A stretch of DNA of 64,000 nt from CAIKOD01 sp035505975. Lineage in GTDB: Archaea; Halobacteriota; Methanomicrobia; Methanomicrobiales; Methanospirillaceae. Where the stretch lies: assembly GCA_035505975.1 (NCBI GenBank), contig DATJQJ010000047.1, forward strand, positions 70,704 through 134,703, given 5' to 3'. Below are positions 51,353 to 59,183 of this stretch, in pieces (position 1 is the stretch's first letter; each line of letters begins with the position of its first letter). The notes under the pieces were generated by a model that did no database searches, had not been told where the DNA came from, and was given only the letters and a program-made list of their open reading frames with translations. Position numbers and translations under genes: made by a program.

Positions 51353-52006
51353 GTTATTCCCTCCCCAGACTGATAATGAATTTATATGGTATTATCATTT
51401 TCTTATTACAATAGACATCATATCCGGGGACAACACGATGTGTGAAGAATTGAAGGGAATTTTTAAGGTACTGGCAAATCATTCAGACCCGGATTGAAAT
51501 GAAAAATGTTGAAGCATTCAATGTAGGTTTCTCGGCAGAAACTGCAAAATTCAGGATATAGGAAACAGGGTTGTTATCCTGATTACGGTGACGGCACCAG
51601 AGAGGATATCCCGGAAATAAGACCTGGGGACACTCCGCACATACCATTTTTTCCAATGCACTCTGGAACCGTTTTATTAATCATTTTTTGGCTCGGCTGA
51701 CATCCTGAATTAATGTTGCTCATCGTTTTTTTCCGATGTTCTTCATTTCTTGTCCCCATAAAAAAAACTGAACTATCTTTCCATCCCTGGTTCTGCCCTG
51801 CCGCTGTGGCGTCCCGATTTGAATATTGACGGTACATTCACAGATTATTCTAATCCCGATGGTAATTCTGCCTGATGACTATCATGAACGTATGGGACGA
51901 GGGGTGCAAATTCTCTCCTGTTGAAGGTGACACATTTACGTTTTCTGAACAGTTTTTTGGAAAAAAAGATTCCTGAGAGCCGAAAAAAAGAGAATATCTG
52001 CAGGTC
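51353..52006. other. Intergenic region before the encapsulin gene's 3' end
   Basis: A 19-codon frame at 51439 (MCEELKGIFKVLANHSDPD) resembles the start of an ArsR-type regulator but stops at once, so it may be a relic. An 84-codon frame (51583-51837, minus) has no ribosome binding site. Nothing else was recognised. Confidence 0.35.
51983..51989 (-). terminator. Poly-T terminator after the encapsulin gene
   Basis: Seven T in a row on the minus strand, about 18 bases after the encapsulin stop, with a second T run (51961-51967) beyond. It probably ends the ferritin-encapsulin transcript. Confidence 0.5.
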
Positions 52007-52789
52007 CTACTTAAGCACGCAGATAGCTTTCGGTGCCCGTACCATCAGGGCGAGGCTCCCGGTGATTGAAAATTCCAGGGTCTCAAGTGTCGGCCCGATG
52101 AACCCGGTCTTCAGGTCCTGACCGATAACGATCGATGCATACTGTTTCCCTGATGCGATGAGGACGCCCCCCTCCTCGAGCACAGGAGCCTTGATTACGC
52201 CGTCTCCGACGATAGATTGCAGGTGTTCGAGTTCTGTGCCGCCCTGGGGATATCTCCGGAGCAGCAGGTTATAGCGGGCCGGTGCAAGGGCAAGAGAATA
52301 GGGCCCGTGGAAGCCTGCCTCGTCAAGGTGGGTCACGGCCTTGATGAGGTCGTCTGATGCCTTCCCGATGGTATTCCATGATGAGAGCGAAACGCTTCCC
52401 GAACCCTTGGTATTGAGAAGGCCCTGGACCTGGCCGGTCCCCCTAAAGATTATCGCGTCTTCCTCCTTTGCAGACTCGATCGCAGCCATGGCGACCTTTT
52501 CCCAGTTAACCGGGAGGTTATCCCGCTCATAGGCGGCGATGTCGCGTTTACCCAGGGAGAAACTCCTGGAGACCGATACGAGCGGCAGTATCCCGCTTGT
52601 CCCGATTCCTCCCTTCTCCATATCGCCAAGCGGAACCACCTTCAACCCAAACCCGAACGGCCCTTCGACCTGGAGCAGTTTCCGCCCTGACAACACGCTT
52701 TTTGCCGTTTCGGTCACTACGGTATCGATGGCATTCCAGGTTCCTTCAGCAACCGGTGCGTCTTCCCTTCCAAGATAATGGTGTGACAT
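52007..52789 (-). CDS. Family 1 encapsulin shell protein
   Basis: A 260-residue HK97-fold protein that assembles into an icosahedral protein shell. The family pattern is visible from the N-terminus (EGTWNAIDTVVTETAKSVL), through GRKLLQVEGPFGFGLKVV, to the C-terminal TLEFSITGSLALMVRAPKAICVL. Start: ATG 52789 with a strong AAGGAGGT at 52795-52802. Just upstream, 15 bases away on the same strand, lies the gene for an encapsulated ferritin whose C-terminus carries the cargo tag. Together they form an iron-storage nanocompartment. The protein is not a phage capsid: no portal, protease or terminase genes are near. Confidence 0.95.
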   Translation of the reverse strand: MSHHYLGREDAPVAEGTWNAIDTVVTETAKSVLSGRKLLQVEGPFGFGLKVVPLGDMEKGGIGTSGILPLVSVSRSFSLGKRDIAAYERDNLPVNWEKVAMAAIESAKEEDAIIFRGTGQVQGLLNTKGSGSVSLSSWNTIGKASDDLIKAVTHLDEAGFHGPYSLALAPARYNLLLRRYPQGGTELEHLQSIVGDGVIKAPVLEEGGVLIASGKQYASIVIGQDLKTGFIGPTLETLEFSITGSLALMVRAPKAICVLK

Positions 52790-52804
52790 GATTAACCTCC
52801 TTTG

Positions 52805-53179
52805 TTATTTCTTCAATGATCCTACAGTCATTTCGCCGGGGGCCGGTTGTCCGCTTCCAGTAGTACCCGGAACTTTCTGTACAAGGCCTGCTATTTTCTC
52901 TTCTACTTCAACCGCACCCTGTGCATATAATTCCTTCTCGCCGGGTGCGAGCTCGAAAAGAAGCCTTTGGAATTCACCGGCATGAACCCGTTCCTCGTCG
53001 GCGATATCGAGGAGCACCTCCCGGGCAAGCTCGTTATCGATCGATTCGGCAAGCTGGGTATATACCTGGACAGCTTCGAATTCGTCAGCGATCATAAGTC
53101 GGATAGCTCTGACAAGCTCGTTATGAGTGAGTATCCTGTCGCTCGCCTTTACCGTGAACGCAGTTGCAAAATCTGGCAT
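52805..53179 (-). CDS. Encapsulated ferritin (EncFtn) cargo protein
   Basis: A 124-residue ferritin-like protein. The iron ligands fit the EncFtn pattern: E33/E35 in ADEFEAVQVY, then E62/E63 and H66 in DEERVHAGEF. The two-helix length is half that of classical ferritin, as expected for EncFtn, which builds its ferroxidase centre at a dimer interface. After a Gly/Pro/Thr linker the protein ends MTVGSLKK, matching the encapsulin cargo-loading peptide (consensus LTVGSLR/K). A GAGG ribosome binding site precedes ATG 53179. The protein oxidises ferrous iron inside the shell; it cannot hold a mineral core without it. Confidence 0.93.
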   Translation of the reverse strand: MPDFATAFTVKASDRILTHNELVRAIRLMIADEFEAVQVYTQLAESIDNELAREVLLDIADEERVHAGEFQRLLFELAPGEKELYAQGAVEVEEKIAGLVQKVPGTTGSGQPAPGEMTVGSLKK

Positions 53180-53246
53180 AATGATTCCTCGTTTCCTGAA
53201 TCTCCACTGGGGAACAGAGTCCTGTAACCGCTAAATCTTATGTATT

Positions 53247-53256
53247 AATATAAATA
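53247..53256 (-). promoter_or_regulatory. TATA box for the ferritin-encapsulin operon
   Basis: TATTTATATT on the minus strand, about 70 bases before the EncFtn ATG, giving a leader near 45 bases. A full operon promoter separates it from RibL upstream. Confidence 0.55.
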
Positions 53257-53442
53257 GGTTGCCAAGGTTCCGGGAGGAGATAAGCTGCATGGGAAACCGG
53301 AACCTATTGGGTGTATGGAGGTTTCCCGGGATCAGGAATTATTAAGCAGACACGAGATATCCGGGATGGTAAATCGTTATTTTTCGGATCTCTGTACGGC
53401 GACCATACAAACGGCAGTCATCGGCCTGAAGAGGATCGGTTG

Positions 53443-53883
53443 TTAACCTTCCGTTTCCGGATTACACCCTGCTCGTTTCAGGATTTCAGCAACGATCAAC
53501 CGGGAACTGCAGAACGGGTCTTTGGAATAGGTCCCGATCCTGACAACGTCGGCCATGATATGTCGATCCAGGAGGTCTCTTTTCAGCCGTTCGGTGTCGA
53601 AGTGCTGGTTATAGCCGATGGTGATAATATCGGGGCGTATCTCCTCAATCGGCCGGAACATATCATTAAGGTCGCCGAGGACCGCATAATCGACCGGTTT
53701 TAAGGATGCAACAATATTTCTCCGCTGCTCCTCCCGGATCACCGGTCTTGGTTTGTGCCTGACGTTTGCATCCCTCGCCACGATGACATACAACTCGTCC
53801 CCGAGCTTCCTGGACTCAGCGAGGTAAAAGAGGTGCCCAGGATGGATAATGTCGAACGTACCGGTTGCTACGACCTTCGTCAT
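53443..53883 (-). CDS. ribL: Archaeal FAD synthetase (RibL)
   Basis: A 146-residue nucleotidyltransferase that joins FMN and ATP to make FAD. The HxGH motif is in FDIIHPGHLFYL, with a GxFD-type start (ATGTFDIIHPGH), VIREEQRRNIVASLKPVDYAVLG and TIGYNQHFDTERLK. The archaeal RibL family is of cytidylyltransferase type and distinct from bacterial RibF. ATG 53883 overlaps the JAMM gene stop by four bases, as preferred over the longer frame. The encapsulin operon lies 263 bases downstream. Confidence 0.92.
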   Translation of the reverse strand: MTKVVATGTFDIIHPGHLFYLAESRKLGDELYVIVARDANVRHKPRPVIREEQRRNIVASLKPVDYAVLGDLNDMFRPIEEIRPDIITIGYNQHFDTERLKRDLLDRHIMADVVRIGTYSKDPFCSSRLIVAEILKRAGCNPETEG

Positions 53884-54251
53884 GGTATTATCTCTATTTC
53901 GGCCAGCTTCCCGTTGGTGTGAAAGCAACGCCAGTCATTCTCTCCATAAGGATACCCGATAATAAAATGATATCTCCCGATCCTCGGAAAAAAATTAAGA
54001 TCCGCATCAGAGGGCCGTATCGCACCGCTTGGGTGGCTGTGCGCACTCCCGGCGACGTGGGGGTCGAGCGGCATCATATCATAGAATAGACTTGCACTTG
54101 TTTCTCCTGTCGTCGTTCCCGGGAGAAGGTTCAGCTCTTCGATAATCCCCTCACGTTCGATAACGACCCCGACGAATTCATGCGGATGGTTTGCCTGTGC
54201 AACCTGGCACATCAGGTCAATCAGCAGCCGGCTGACCCCGAGGATTTGCAT
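53880..54251 (-). CDS. JAMM/MPN+ metalloprotease
   Basis: A 123-residue protease of the Mov34/JAMM family. The zinc motif is complete: H71, H73, S81 and D84 in HSHPSGAIRPSDAD, with an upstream glutamate E25 in HPHEFVG. Archaeal JAMM proteins can remove ubiquitin-like SAMP tags; whether this one does is unknown, and no SAMP gene is near. Its stop overlaps the RibL start. Confidence 0.92.
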   Translation of the reverse strand: MQILGVSRLLIDLMCQVAQANHPHEFVGVVIEREGIIEELNLLPGTTTGETSASLFYDMMPLDPHVAGSAHSHPSGAIRPSDADLNFFPRIGRYHFIIGYPYGENDWRCFHTNGKLAEIEIIP

Positions 54252-54320
54252 CGGATACTATTTGTCTGACAGGGTGATTAAGGTTAGAGGATGTTTCGGC
54301 CCCTAACCCAATCCATGGTA

Positions 54321-54602
54321 CTATCTTTTCCCAAGAATTTTGATGATATGGTACCCGAATTGCGTTTTTACAGGGCCGACGACCTGCCCTTCAGCTCCCT
54401 CGAAGGCAGCTTTTTCGAATTCGGGCACCATCTGCCCCTTGCCAAACCAGCCAAGGTCGCCACAGTTCTTCCCCGAAGGGCAGGATGAATAGCTCTTCGC
54501 GAGTTGATCGAAGCTCTCGCCATTGTTCAGTTTCTTGAGCATATCCTTTGCCTGGGCCTCTGTTTTGACAAGGATGTGTGCTGCATGGACCTGTCGTACC
54601 AT
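54321..54602 (-). CDS. Parvulin-type peptidyl-prolyl isomerase
   Basis: A 93-residue single-domain PpiC-type isomerase. VHAAHILVKTEAQAKDML at the start, then FDQLAKSYSSCPSGKNCGDLGWFGKGQMVPEFEKAAF and VKTQFGYHIIKIL. There is no signal peptide, so it acts in the cytoplasm and helps folding. It stands alone on the minus strand. Confidence 0.95.
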   Translation of the reverse strand: MVRQVHAAHILVKTEAQAKDMLKKLNNGESFDQLAKSYSSCPSGKNCGDLGWFGKGQMVPEFEKAAFEGAEGQVVGPVKTQFGYHIIKILGKR

Positions 54603-54735
54603 GCTTATAACTCAGATCGGGAGCCCTGAAAAAGGTATCCGCTGCCCCATACCGGTCAGATCCACCCCACGGATCTGACCCATCCGGAAATACGGATGCT
54701 GAATGCACGGGACCATTTCTTTACCCGGTCCGGGA

Positions 54736-56148
54736 TCAGAACTCCCCGTCCTGTTCGAAGCTTCTTCCAAACCTGATCGCGAGTTCGGCTTTATACAATT
54801 CCTTTCCAAGATATGCCGCGTGATCGAGGAGCGACACATCGCCGGCCTCAAGAATTGCAGAGAATAATTCCATCCACGAACGTCCTCTGACAGCCCTCTG
54901 GTCCAGCACGGCGACGATCGAATCGCCTTCGATTCCTATCCTGAAGTTCCCGCGGGGATCGTAGACCAGGTCATTTCTGCATGGCCCGGCATCGGATACT
55001 GAAGAATAGGACAGGGGAGGTTCTCTCCTTCTCCGCTTCTCCTTGATGGTAAGCATGTCGATGCCGAGGTCCTTCGGATAGGGGCGATCTTCTGAGAGTA
55101 CCATCATCTCGGTCGCTCTCCGCATTTCACGGATCGATCCCCTGGTCTTGTCGGAATGTTCGCTCGTATATAGTACCGAGCAGCCAAGCTCTTTTGCCGC
55201 CGCGGCTAGCAGGCAGTTGACGCCTATCGAATCCGCATCGATCAGTTCGACCACATTCCCGGCCCCGAAAAAAACAGGATAGGCATTCCCGGAAAAGCTC
55301 CCCAGTGACCTGACGAAACCGGATCCTGCGGGTTGCAGCACCGGGTCGGCAATAATGCAGGATATTCCTGCATCTTCTGCCATCCTGATGTTTTCCAAAA
55401 GATCGGATCTACAGGGGACCACCACCGCGACCACCCCTGAATCAGCGACTTCCCGACCGACAAGCGGGATATTGCCGTCATGCAGGCTAAGGACGAAATC
55501 GGCCCTGAAGAGCCCTGCTGCGATAAGGGCCGGGTCCTGGGTGTCGATGGCCAGCGGCCCGTCGCATGCCGATACCTCATCGAAACAACGGACGACATCA
55601 GGTTCTCCGGCATCAAACCCGAACCCGAGATCGACTATGTCTGCCCCGGATGAGAAAGCAATTTCGACGGCAGATTTGAGGTCAGGGACGCGGTGAGCAT
55701 CCATAATCTCTGCAAGTACTTTCATCCGGGAATTCCCGCCGATTTTCACCCCCCTGACTGTGTAGGCAAACGTCGCCGCCAGTTCGCTCCTGCCGACATT
55801 CCGCATTGCCTCCTCACGCTGGACACCGCTGATGAATTCGTCGGCCGGTACCGTCCGGGAAAGGGGGATACTGCCGATCATGGAAAGGACCCGGCCTAGG
55901 TCGGCTGCATGCCTCGGGCCCTTGAACACCGGGGTGCCGGTAGATTGTTCCACCGAGTCGAACGATGCCGTGACGAGACCGGAAACGATCACCATATCGT
56001 AATTTCCTGACTTCACGAGCGATTCGAGCTTGTCTGGCGTAAGAAATGCTGCCACCTCACCGGTAACGACAATATCGGCATCGAAACCACGCGCCGCATG
56101 CCTGACAATGTCGAGAGTCTGGGAACCCGTAGGGAGGAGGATTCGCAT
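54736..56148 (-). CDS. Dihydropteroate synthase-related protein of methanogens
   Basis: A 470-residue protein. The central region is a pterin-binding (DHPS-like) barrel: FAYTVRGVKIGGNSRMKVLAEI, GADIVDLGFGFDAGEPDVV, and the later GPLAIDTQD block. N- and C-terminal parts are special to the methanogen family. It was proposed as a component of tetrahydromethanopterin synthesis; the exact step is not established. The ORF is complete. It is a single gene on the minus strand. Confidence 0.88.
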   Translation of the reverse strand: MRILLPTGSQTLDIVRHAARGFDADIVVTGEVAAFLTPDKLESLVKSGNYDMVIVSGLVTASFDSVEQSTGTPVFKGPRHAADLGRVLSMIGSIPLSRTVPADEFISGVQREEAMRNVGRSELAATFAYTVRGVKIGGNSRMKVLAEIMDAHRVPDLKSAVEIAFSSGADIVDLGFGFDAGEPDVVRCFDEVSACDGPLAIDTQDPALIAAGLFRADFVLSLHDGNIPLVGREVADSGVVAVVVPCRSDLLENIRMAEDAGISCIIADPVLQPAGSGFVRSLGSFSGNAYPVFFGAGNVVELIDADSIGVNCLLAAAAKELGCSVLYTSEHSDKTRGSIREMRRATEMMVLSEDRPYPKDLGIDMLTIKEKRRRREPPLSYSSVSDAGPCRNDLVYDPRGNFRIGIEGDSIVAVLDQRAVRGRSWMELFSAILEAGDVSLLDHAAYLGKELYKAELAIRFGRSFEQDGEF

Positions 56149-56292
56149 ATGGTTCCTTGGGATCCTGATAATAAAAGGTTATGGAACTTTTTTTTCTTCC
56201 CGGCAAATTGGAAAAGGTATCCGTTTAATAGTTTCGCGCTGATGAGAACTTCACTATCGGTTAATAAACCAGAAAAAAGATCCCGGATGAGG

Positions 56293-56598
56293 TTATGACT
56301 TTTTCATCGCACATTTACAGACATCACAGATAGTAATCGGCTCGTCTCCTGTCGTAACCGCCAATGCCCAGCGGTCTATCAGAAGATCGAGTTCGCTGCA
56401 GAGCGTAATATCGGCACCGCGTTTCCTGCTCATGTACTGCGATATGGCGGCACGCGTTACCCCGAGGTGACGGGCTGCATCGCTCTGGCTCATACCCCGG
56501 CCATTGACGAGGCGGGCAACCATCTCGGCCCTGATGCCCGGGAGATAATCCCGGGCCACTGAATCACATTTCATTATATTGCATGGGCTTTCGCTCAT
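56293..56598 (-). CDS. XRE-type DNA-binding regulator with a C-terminal Cys motif
   Basis: A 101-residue protein. A helix-turn-helix (GMSQSDAARHLGVTRAAISQYM, about 35-56) is followed by a C-terminal cysteine motif C91-x2-C94-x-C96 (CDVCKC); C6 and C11 near the N-terminus could supply further ligands. This arrangement is common in an archaeal XRE family (COG2522 type) and suggests binding of an Fe-S cluster or metal, which is inferred. The start at 56598 overlaps the stop of the upstream wHTH gene by four bases, so the two are coupled. Confidence 0.85.
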   Translation of the reverse strand: MSESPCNIMKCDSVARDYLPGIRAEMVARLVNGRGMSQSDAARHLGVTRAAISQYMSRKRGADITLCSELDLLIDRWALAVTTGDEPITICDVCKCAMKKS

Positions 56599-56822
56599 GC
56601 AGTCACCTGGGGCACTTTTCCCTGGTAGATGATCTGCCGGGCATCCTTGAAGTTGAACTTCTCGATGATGAGGTGGTTTTCCTTCAGTTTCTTGAGTGCA
56701 TACCGGACTGTCCGGGGGGCAAGGTGGCTCATCCTGACGATTTCCTTGTGGGTCATCGCACCGCCCTGTTCAAGGAGGGACAGGACCGTTTTTGACGATG
56801 GTGGCAGTGTTGTTCCTGTCAT
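56595..56822 (-). CDS. Small winged-helix DNA-binding protein
   Basis: A 75-residue winged-helix protein: MTHKEIVRMSHLAPRTVRYALKKLKENHLIIEKFNF is the helix-turn-helix and wing. It is in the MarR/TrmB-like general class but too short for finer assignment. It is the first gene of a two-gene regulatory operon with the XRE-type gene. The region upstream contains two GTTAAC boxes between a TATA-like sequence and the start, so autoregulation is likely. Confidence 0.87.
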   Translation of the reverse strand: MTGTTLPPSSKTVLSLLEQGGAMTHKEIVRMSHLAPRTVRYALKKLKENHLIIEKFNFKDARQIIYQGKVPQVTA

Positions 56823-56830
56823 ACATCGTG

Positions 56831-56854
56831 GTTAACATCGTTAACAGATAAAGC
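56831..56854 (-). promoter_or_regulatory. GTTAAC-x3-GTTAAC operator and TATA box before the regulator pair
   Basis: GTTAAC at 56831-56836 and 56840-56845 are self-palindromes three bases apart. A TATA-like GCTTTATCTG lies at 56845-56854 on the minus strand, 23-32 bases before ATG 56822, implying a leaderless mRNA. A dimeric repressor bound there would cover the core promoter. Confidence 0.5.
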
Positions 56855-56952
56855 TGCCGATAGTTCGTACCGGACAGGGTCGAATGCGGGTATCCTTTCA
56901 CCAGCTTTTGAGCGTTACTTATTAACCGGGAAACCAACATCTGTACTATCCG

Positions 56953-57624
56953 ATGATCGTCTGCGACCTCCATGTCCATTCCAATTACTCCAAGGATGGC
57001 GAGAGCAGTATCCAGGAAATTATCAGGCGGGCGGAAATAATCGGCCTCGACGCCATTGCAATAACAGACCACGATACCATCGATGGCGCAAAAATGGCGC
57101 TCACGATCGAGACCGATGTCCTTATCATTCCCGGTATCGAGATTTCAACGAAACAAGGCCACCTTCTTGCTCTGGGAACCCTTGTCCGGTATCCTGCCGG
57201 GCTGGACGTCCTCGACACGATCGCGATGGCACGGGAACAGGGTGCCGTCCTGATCTTACCTCACCCCTACCACATGTGGAGGCACGGGGTCGCCCGTCAC
57301 TTCCGTGCGGCAATCAATGCAGTAGACGCCGTCGAGGCCTTCAACAGCAGGTATATCGTTGGGGCCGCGAACAGGAAAGCCGCCAAAGTTGCACGCAGAC
57401 TGGGAAAACCTGTTGTAGGGGGAAGCGATGCCCACAATGCCCGGTATCTCGGGTACGGGAAGACGCTCGTTGATGCCGATCCCGATGTGGCGTCGATTCT
57501 TAAGGCGATCAAACAAGGCAACTCCTATGCGACCGGGAGGATGACGCCCCTCCGTACCTATACGAGGCAATCGCTACGAAATACATGGAAGAAACTGAAA
57601 CGCAGGGTGTACCGTCGCCCGTGA
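56953..57624 (+). CDS. PHP-domain metal-dependent phosphoesterase
   Basis: A 223-residue PHP-fold hydrolase. The four metal motifs are present in order: DLHVHSNYSKDG, AITDHDTIDG, LPHPYH and GGSDAHN. Members include phosphatases and nucleases; the substrate is not clear. The C-terminal tail is very basic (RNTWKKLKRRVYRRP), which could favour nucleic acid binding. The TATA-like TTACTTATTAACC near 56915-56927 lies 26-38 bases before the ATG. It is coupled to TruA by a GTGA overlap. Confidence 0.92.
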   Translation: MIVCDLHVHSNYSKDGESSIQEIIRRAEIIGLDAIAITDHDTIDGAKMALTIETDVLIIPGIEISTKQGHLLALGTLVRYPAGLDVLDTIAMAREQGAVLILPHPYHMWRHGVARHFRAAINAVDAVEAFNSRYIVGAANRKAAKVARRLGKPVVGGSDAHNARYLGYGKTLVDADPDVASILKAIKQGNSYATGRMTPLRTYTRQSLRNTWKKLKRRVYRRP

Positions 57625-58523
57625 GACTGGCATTCAGGATAGCTTATTTTGGGGAGCGTTTCATGGGCTCCCAGCTCCAGCCGGGATTAAGAACGGTTGA
57701 GGGTGAATTCATCGCCGCCTGCACCAGGCTCGGGTTATTCGACGACTGGCGCACTGCCTGGTTTGTCTCATCGGGGAGGACCGACCGTGGAGTTCACGCC
57801 CTTGGCCAGGTGGTGGCCTTTACGACGAGGTATCCCGACCGTGCCATTGCGACCCTCAACATCCAGCTCCCCTTCGATCTCTGGTGTACTGGTTATTCCC
57901 GGGTATCGCCGGAGTTCCACCCCCGGTACGATGCCAGGTGGAGGACATACCGCTATTATTTCAGCGAGGACGGACTCGATGTCAGGGCCATGAATGCAGC
58001 CTCGGCATTGTTCGAAGGGGCCCATAATTTTTCCGGTTTTGCAAAAGCCTCGGAAAAAAACCCGATCCGGAGCGTCCTTTCTGCTTCGGTTGCCATGGAT
58101 GGCGATATCGTGTATTTCGAAGTTACGGCACAGAGTTTTCTCTGGCACATGGTACGGTGCATGGCAGCAGCGCTCGCCGCTACCGGTGCCGGCACCTGTG
58201 GCGCCGACGAGATCGAAGAGAGACTCCGGGATGCCTGTGCCCCTGACAAAGGCCTTCACCCCGCCCCTCCCGAGGGTCTCGTATTATGGGATATCGGCCA
58301 TGATATCACATGGATACCCATGAATCCAGGTGGACGGAGGACTGCCGGAATAGCAGACAGGAAAGGGTACCATCATGTGATGGACCGGATCTATGAAGTG
58401 TTCGGAAGCGGACCCGGACCTGTCGCCCCGGATCAGGCCTGCCTGCCGATGAGGGGTATTCCCGGGAAATCATTAAAAACACGCGAAACCCGGGTTTATC
58501 GGGGAGGGAGTCCTGATGACTGA
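57621..58523 (+). CDS. truA: tRNA pseudouridine(38-40) synthase TruA
   Basis: A 300-residue pseudouridine synthase that modifies U38-U40 in the anticodon arm of tRNAs. The catalytic aspartate is in SSGRTDRGVHALGQ, with FHPRYDARWRTYRYYF and VTAQSFLWHMVRCM further on. I choose GTG 57621 because it overlaps the PHP stop (GTGA) and gives VRLAFRIAYFGERF, the family start. ATG 57585 is an alternative that adds 12 residues and a 40-base overlap. The C-terminus ends after a long archaeal extension. Confidence 0.94.
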   Translation: MRLAFRIAYFGERFMGSQLQPGLRTVEGEFIAACTRLGLFDDWRTAWFVSSGRTDRGVHALGQVVAFTTRYPDRAIATLNIQLPFDLWCTGYSRVSPEFHPRYDARWRTYRYYFSEDGLDVRAMNAASALFEGAHNFSGFAKASEKNPIRSVLSASVAMDGDIVYFEVTAQSFLWHMVRCMAAALAATGAGTCGADEIEERLRDACAPDKGLHPAPPEGLVLWDIGHDITWIPMNPGGRRTAGIADRKGYHHVMDRIYEVFGSGPGPVAPDQACLPMRGIPGKSLKTRETRVYRGGSPDD

Positions 58524-59022
58524 CAGCCGTACAGCGGGTCCCGGGAAGTTTGCATGCACCCGTTGCGGTGCATGCTGTGTATCTCTTGGAAACACGATCA
58601 GGATAGAGAGAAAGGCAGGACCGAGGGCTTATTATTGTCGCGATGTGATCTCGGGCAATCTCTCCCTTGTGCATATCGAAGCTCCCTGTGTCCCGTTCTT
58701 CCAGGAGGCCCGGGGGAGGGAGCAGGGTAAAGGCTGCGCCTTCCTCGTCAGGATGCCGGAAGAGTATGCATGTGCGGTGTACCAGACAAGACCCCTGCTG
58801 TGCAGGGAGTTTCAGTGCTGCAGGATGAGGATCTATCGCCCGGACGGGCAGGTTGCCGGGACCGTCAAAGGCAGGAGGAGCCTCTCTTCTGATGACCCCG
58901 GTCTTCGGGAACTATGGAACGCAGAGATCGCAGCCTTGTCCACGGAGCATGACGGTACATGGGACCTTCAGGTCAAAAAAATCCTCCAAAATGCAGGTTT
59001 CACCGTTGACCTGTACCGGTAA
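58516..59022 (+). CDS. YkgJ-type Cys-cluster protein
   Basis: A 168-residue protein with the YkgJ/Fe-S or zinc cluster pattern: CTRCGACC near residue 15, a further cysteine in APCVPF, then CAVYQTRPLLCREFQCC. Such proteins bind a metal or an Fe-S cluster and are often placed with oxidoreductases, but no function is established. Start ATG 58516 follows GGGGAGGG and overlaps TruA by eight bases. Confidence 0.88.
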   Translation: MTDSRTAGPGKFACTRCGACCVSLGNTIRIERKAGPRAYYCRDVISGNLSLVHIEAPCVPFFQEARGREQGKGCAFLVRMPEEYACAVYQTRPLLCREFQCCRMRIYRPDGQVAGTVKGRRSLSSDDPGLRELWNAEIAALSTEHDGTWDLQVKKILQNAGFTVDLYR

Positions 59023-59183
59023 CGAAGGGACCCGGGGCGAAGCCGTCAGGGGTGGCGAAAGAGTTTGGTCTCCCGGATTCCTGGTCAGGGCAGGTGTCTC
59101 GTGAATTTTTTTTGCGATCCAAAACCCGGATCAATAATAATAGCATTAATACCGATCGCGAAACTATATTTAATGCGATTTTC

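Noticed and set aside
51583..51837. An 84-codon minus-strand frame with cysteines, considered as a possible modified peptide
   Set aside because: No ribosome binding site before either Met, no leader/core pattern and no modifying enzyme near.
52007..52789. HK97-fold protein considered as a prophage capsid
   Set aside because: No other phage genes are near, and the adjacent ferritin has an encapsulin cargo tag.
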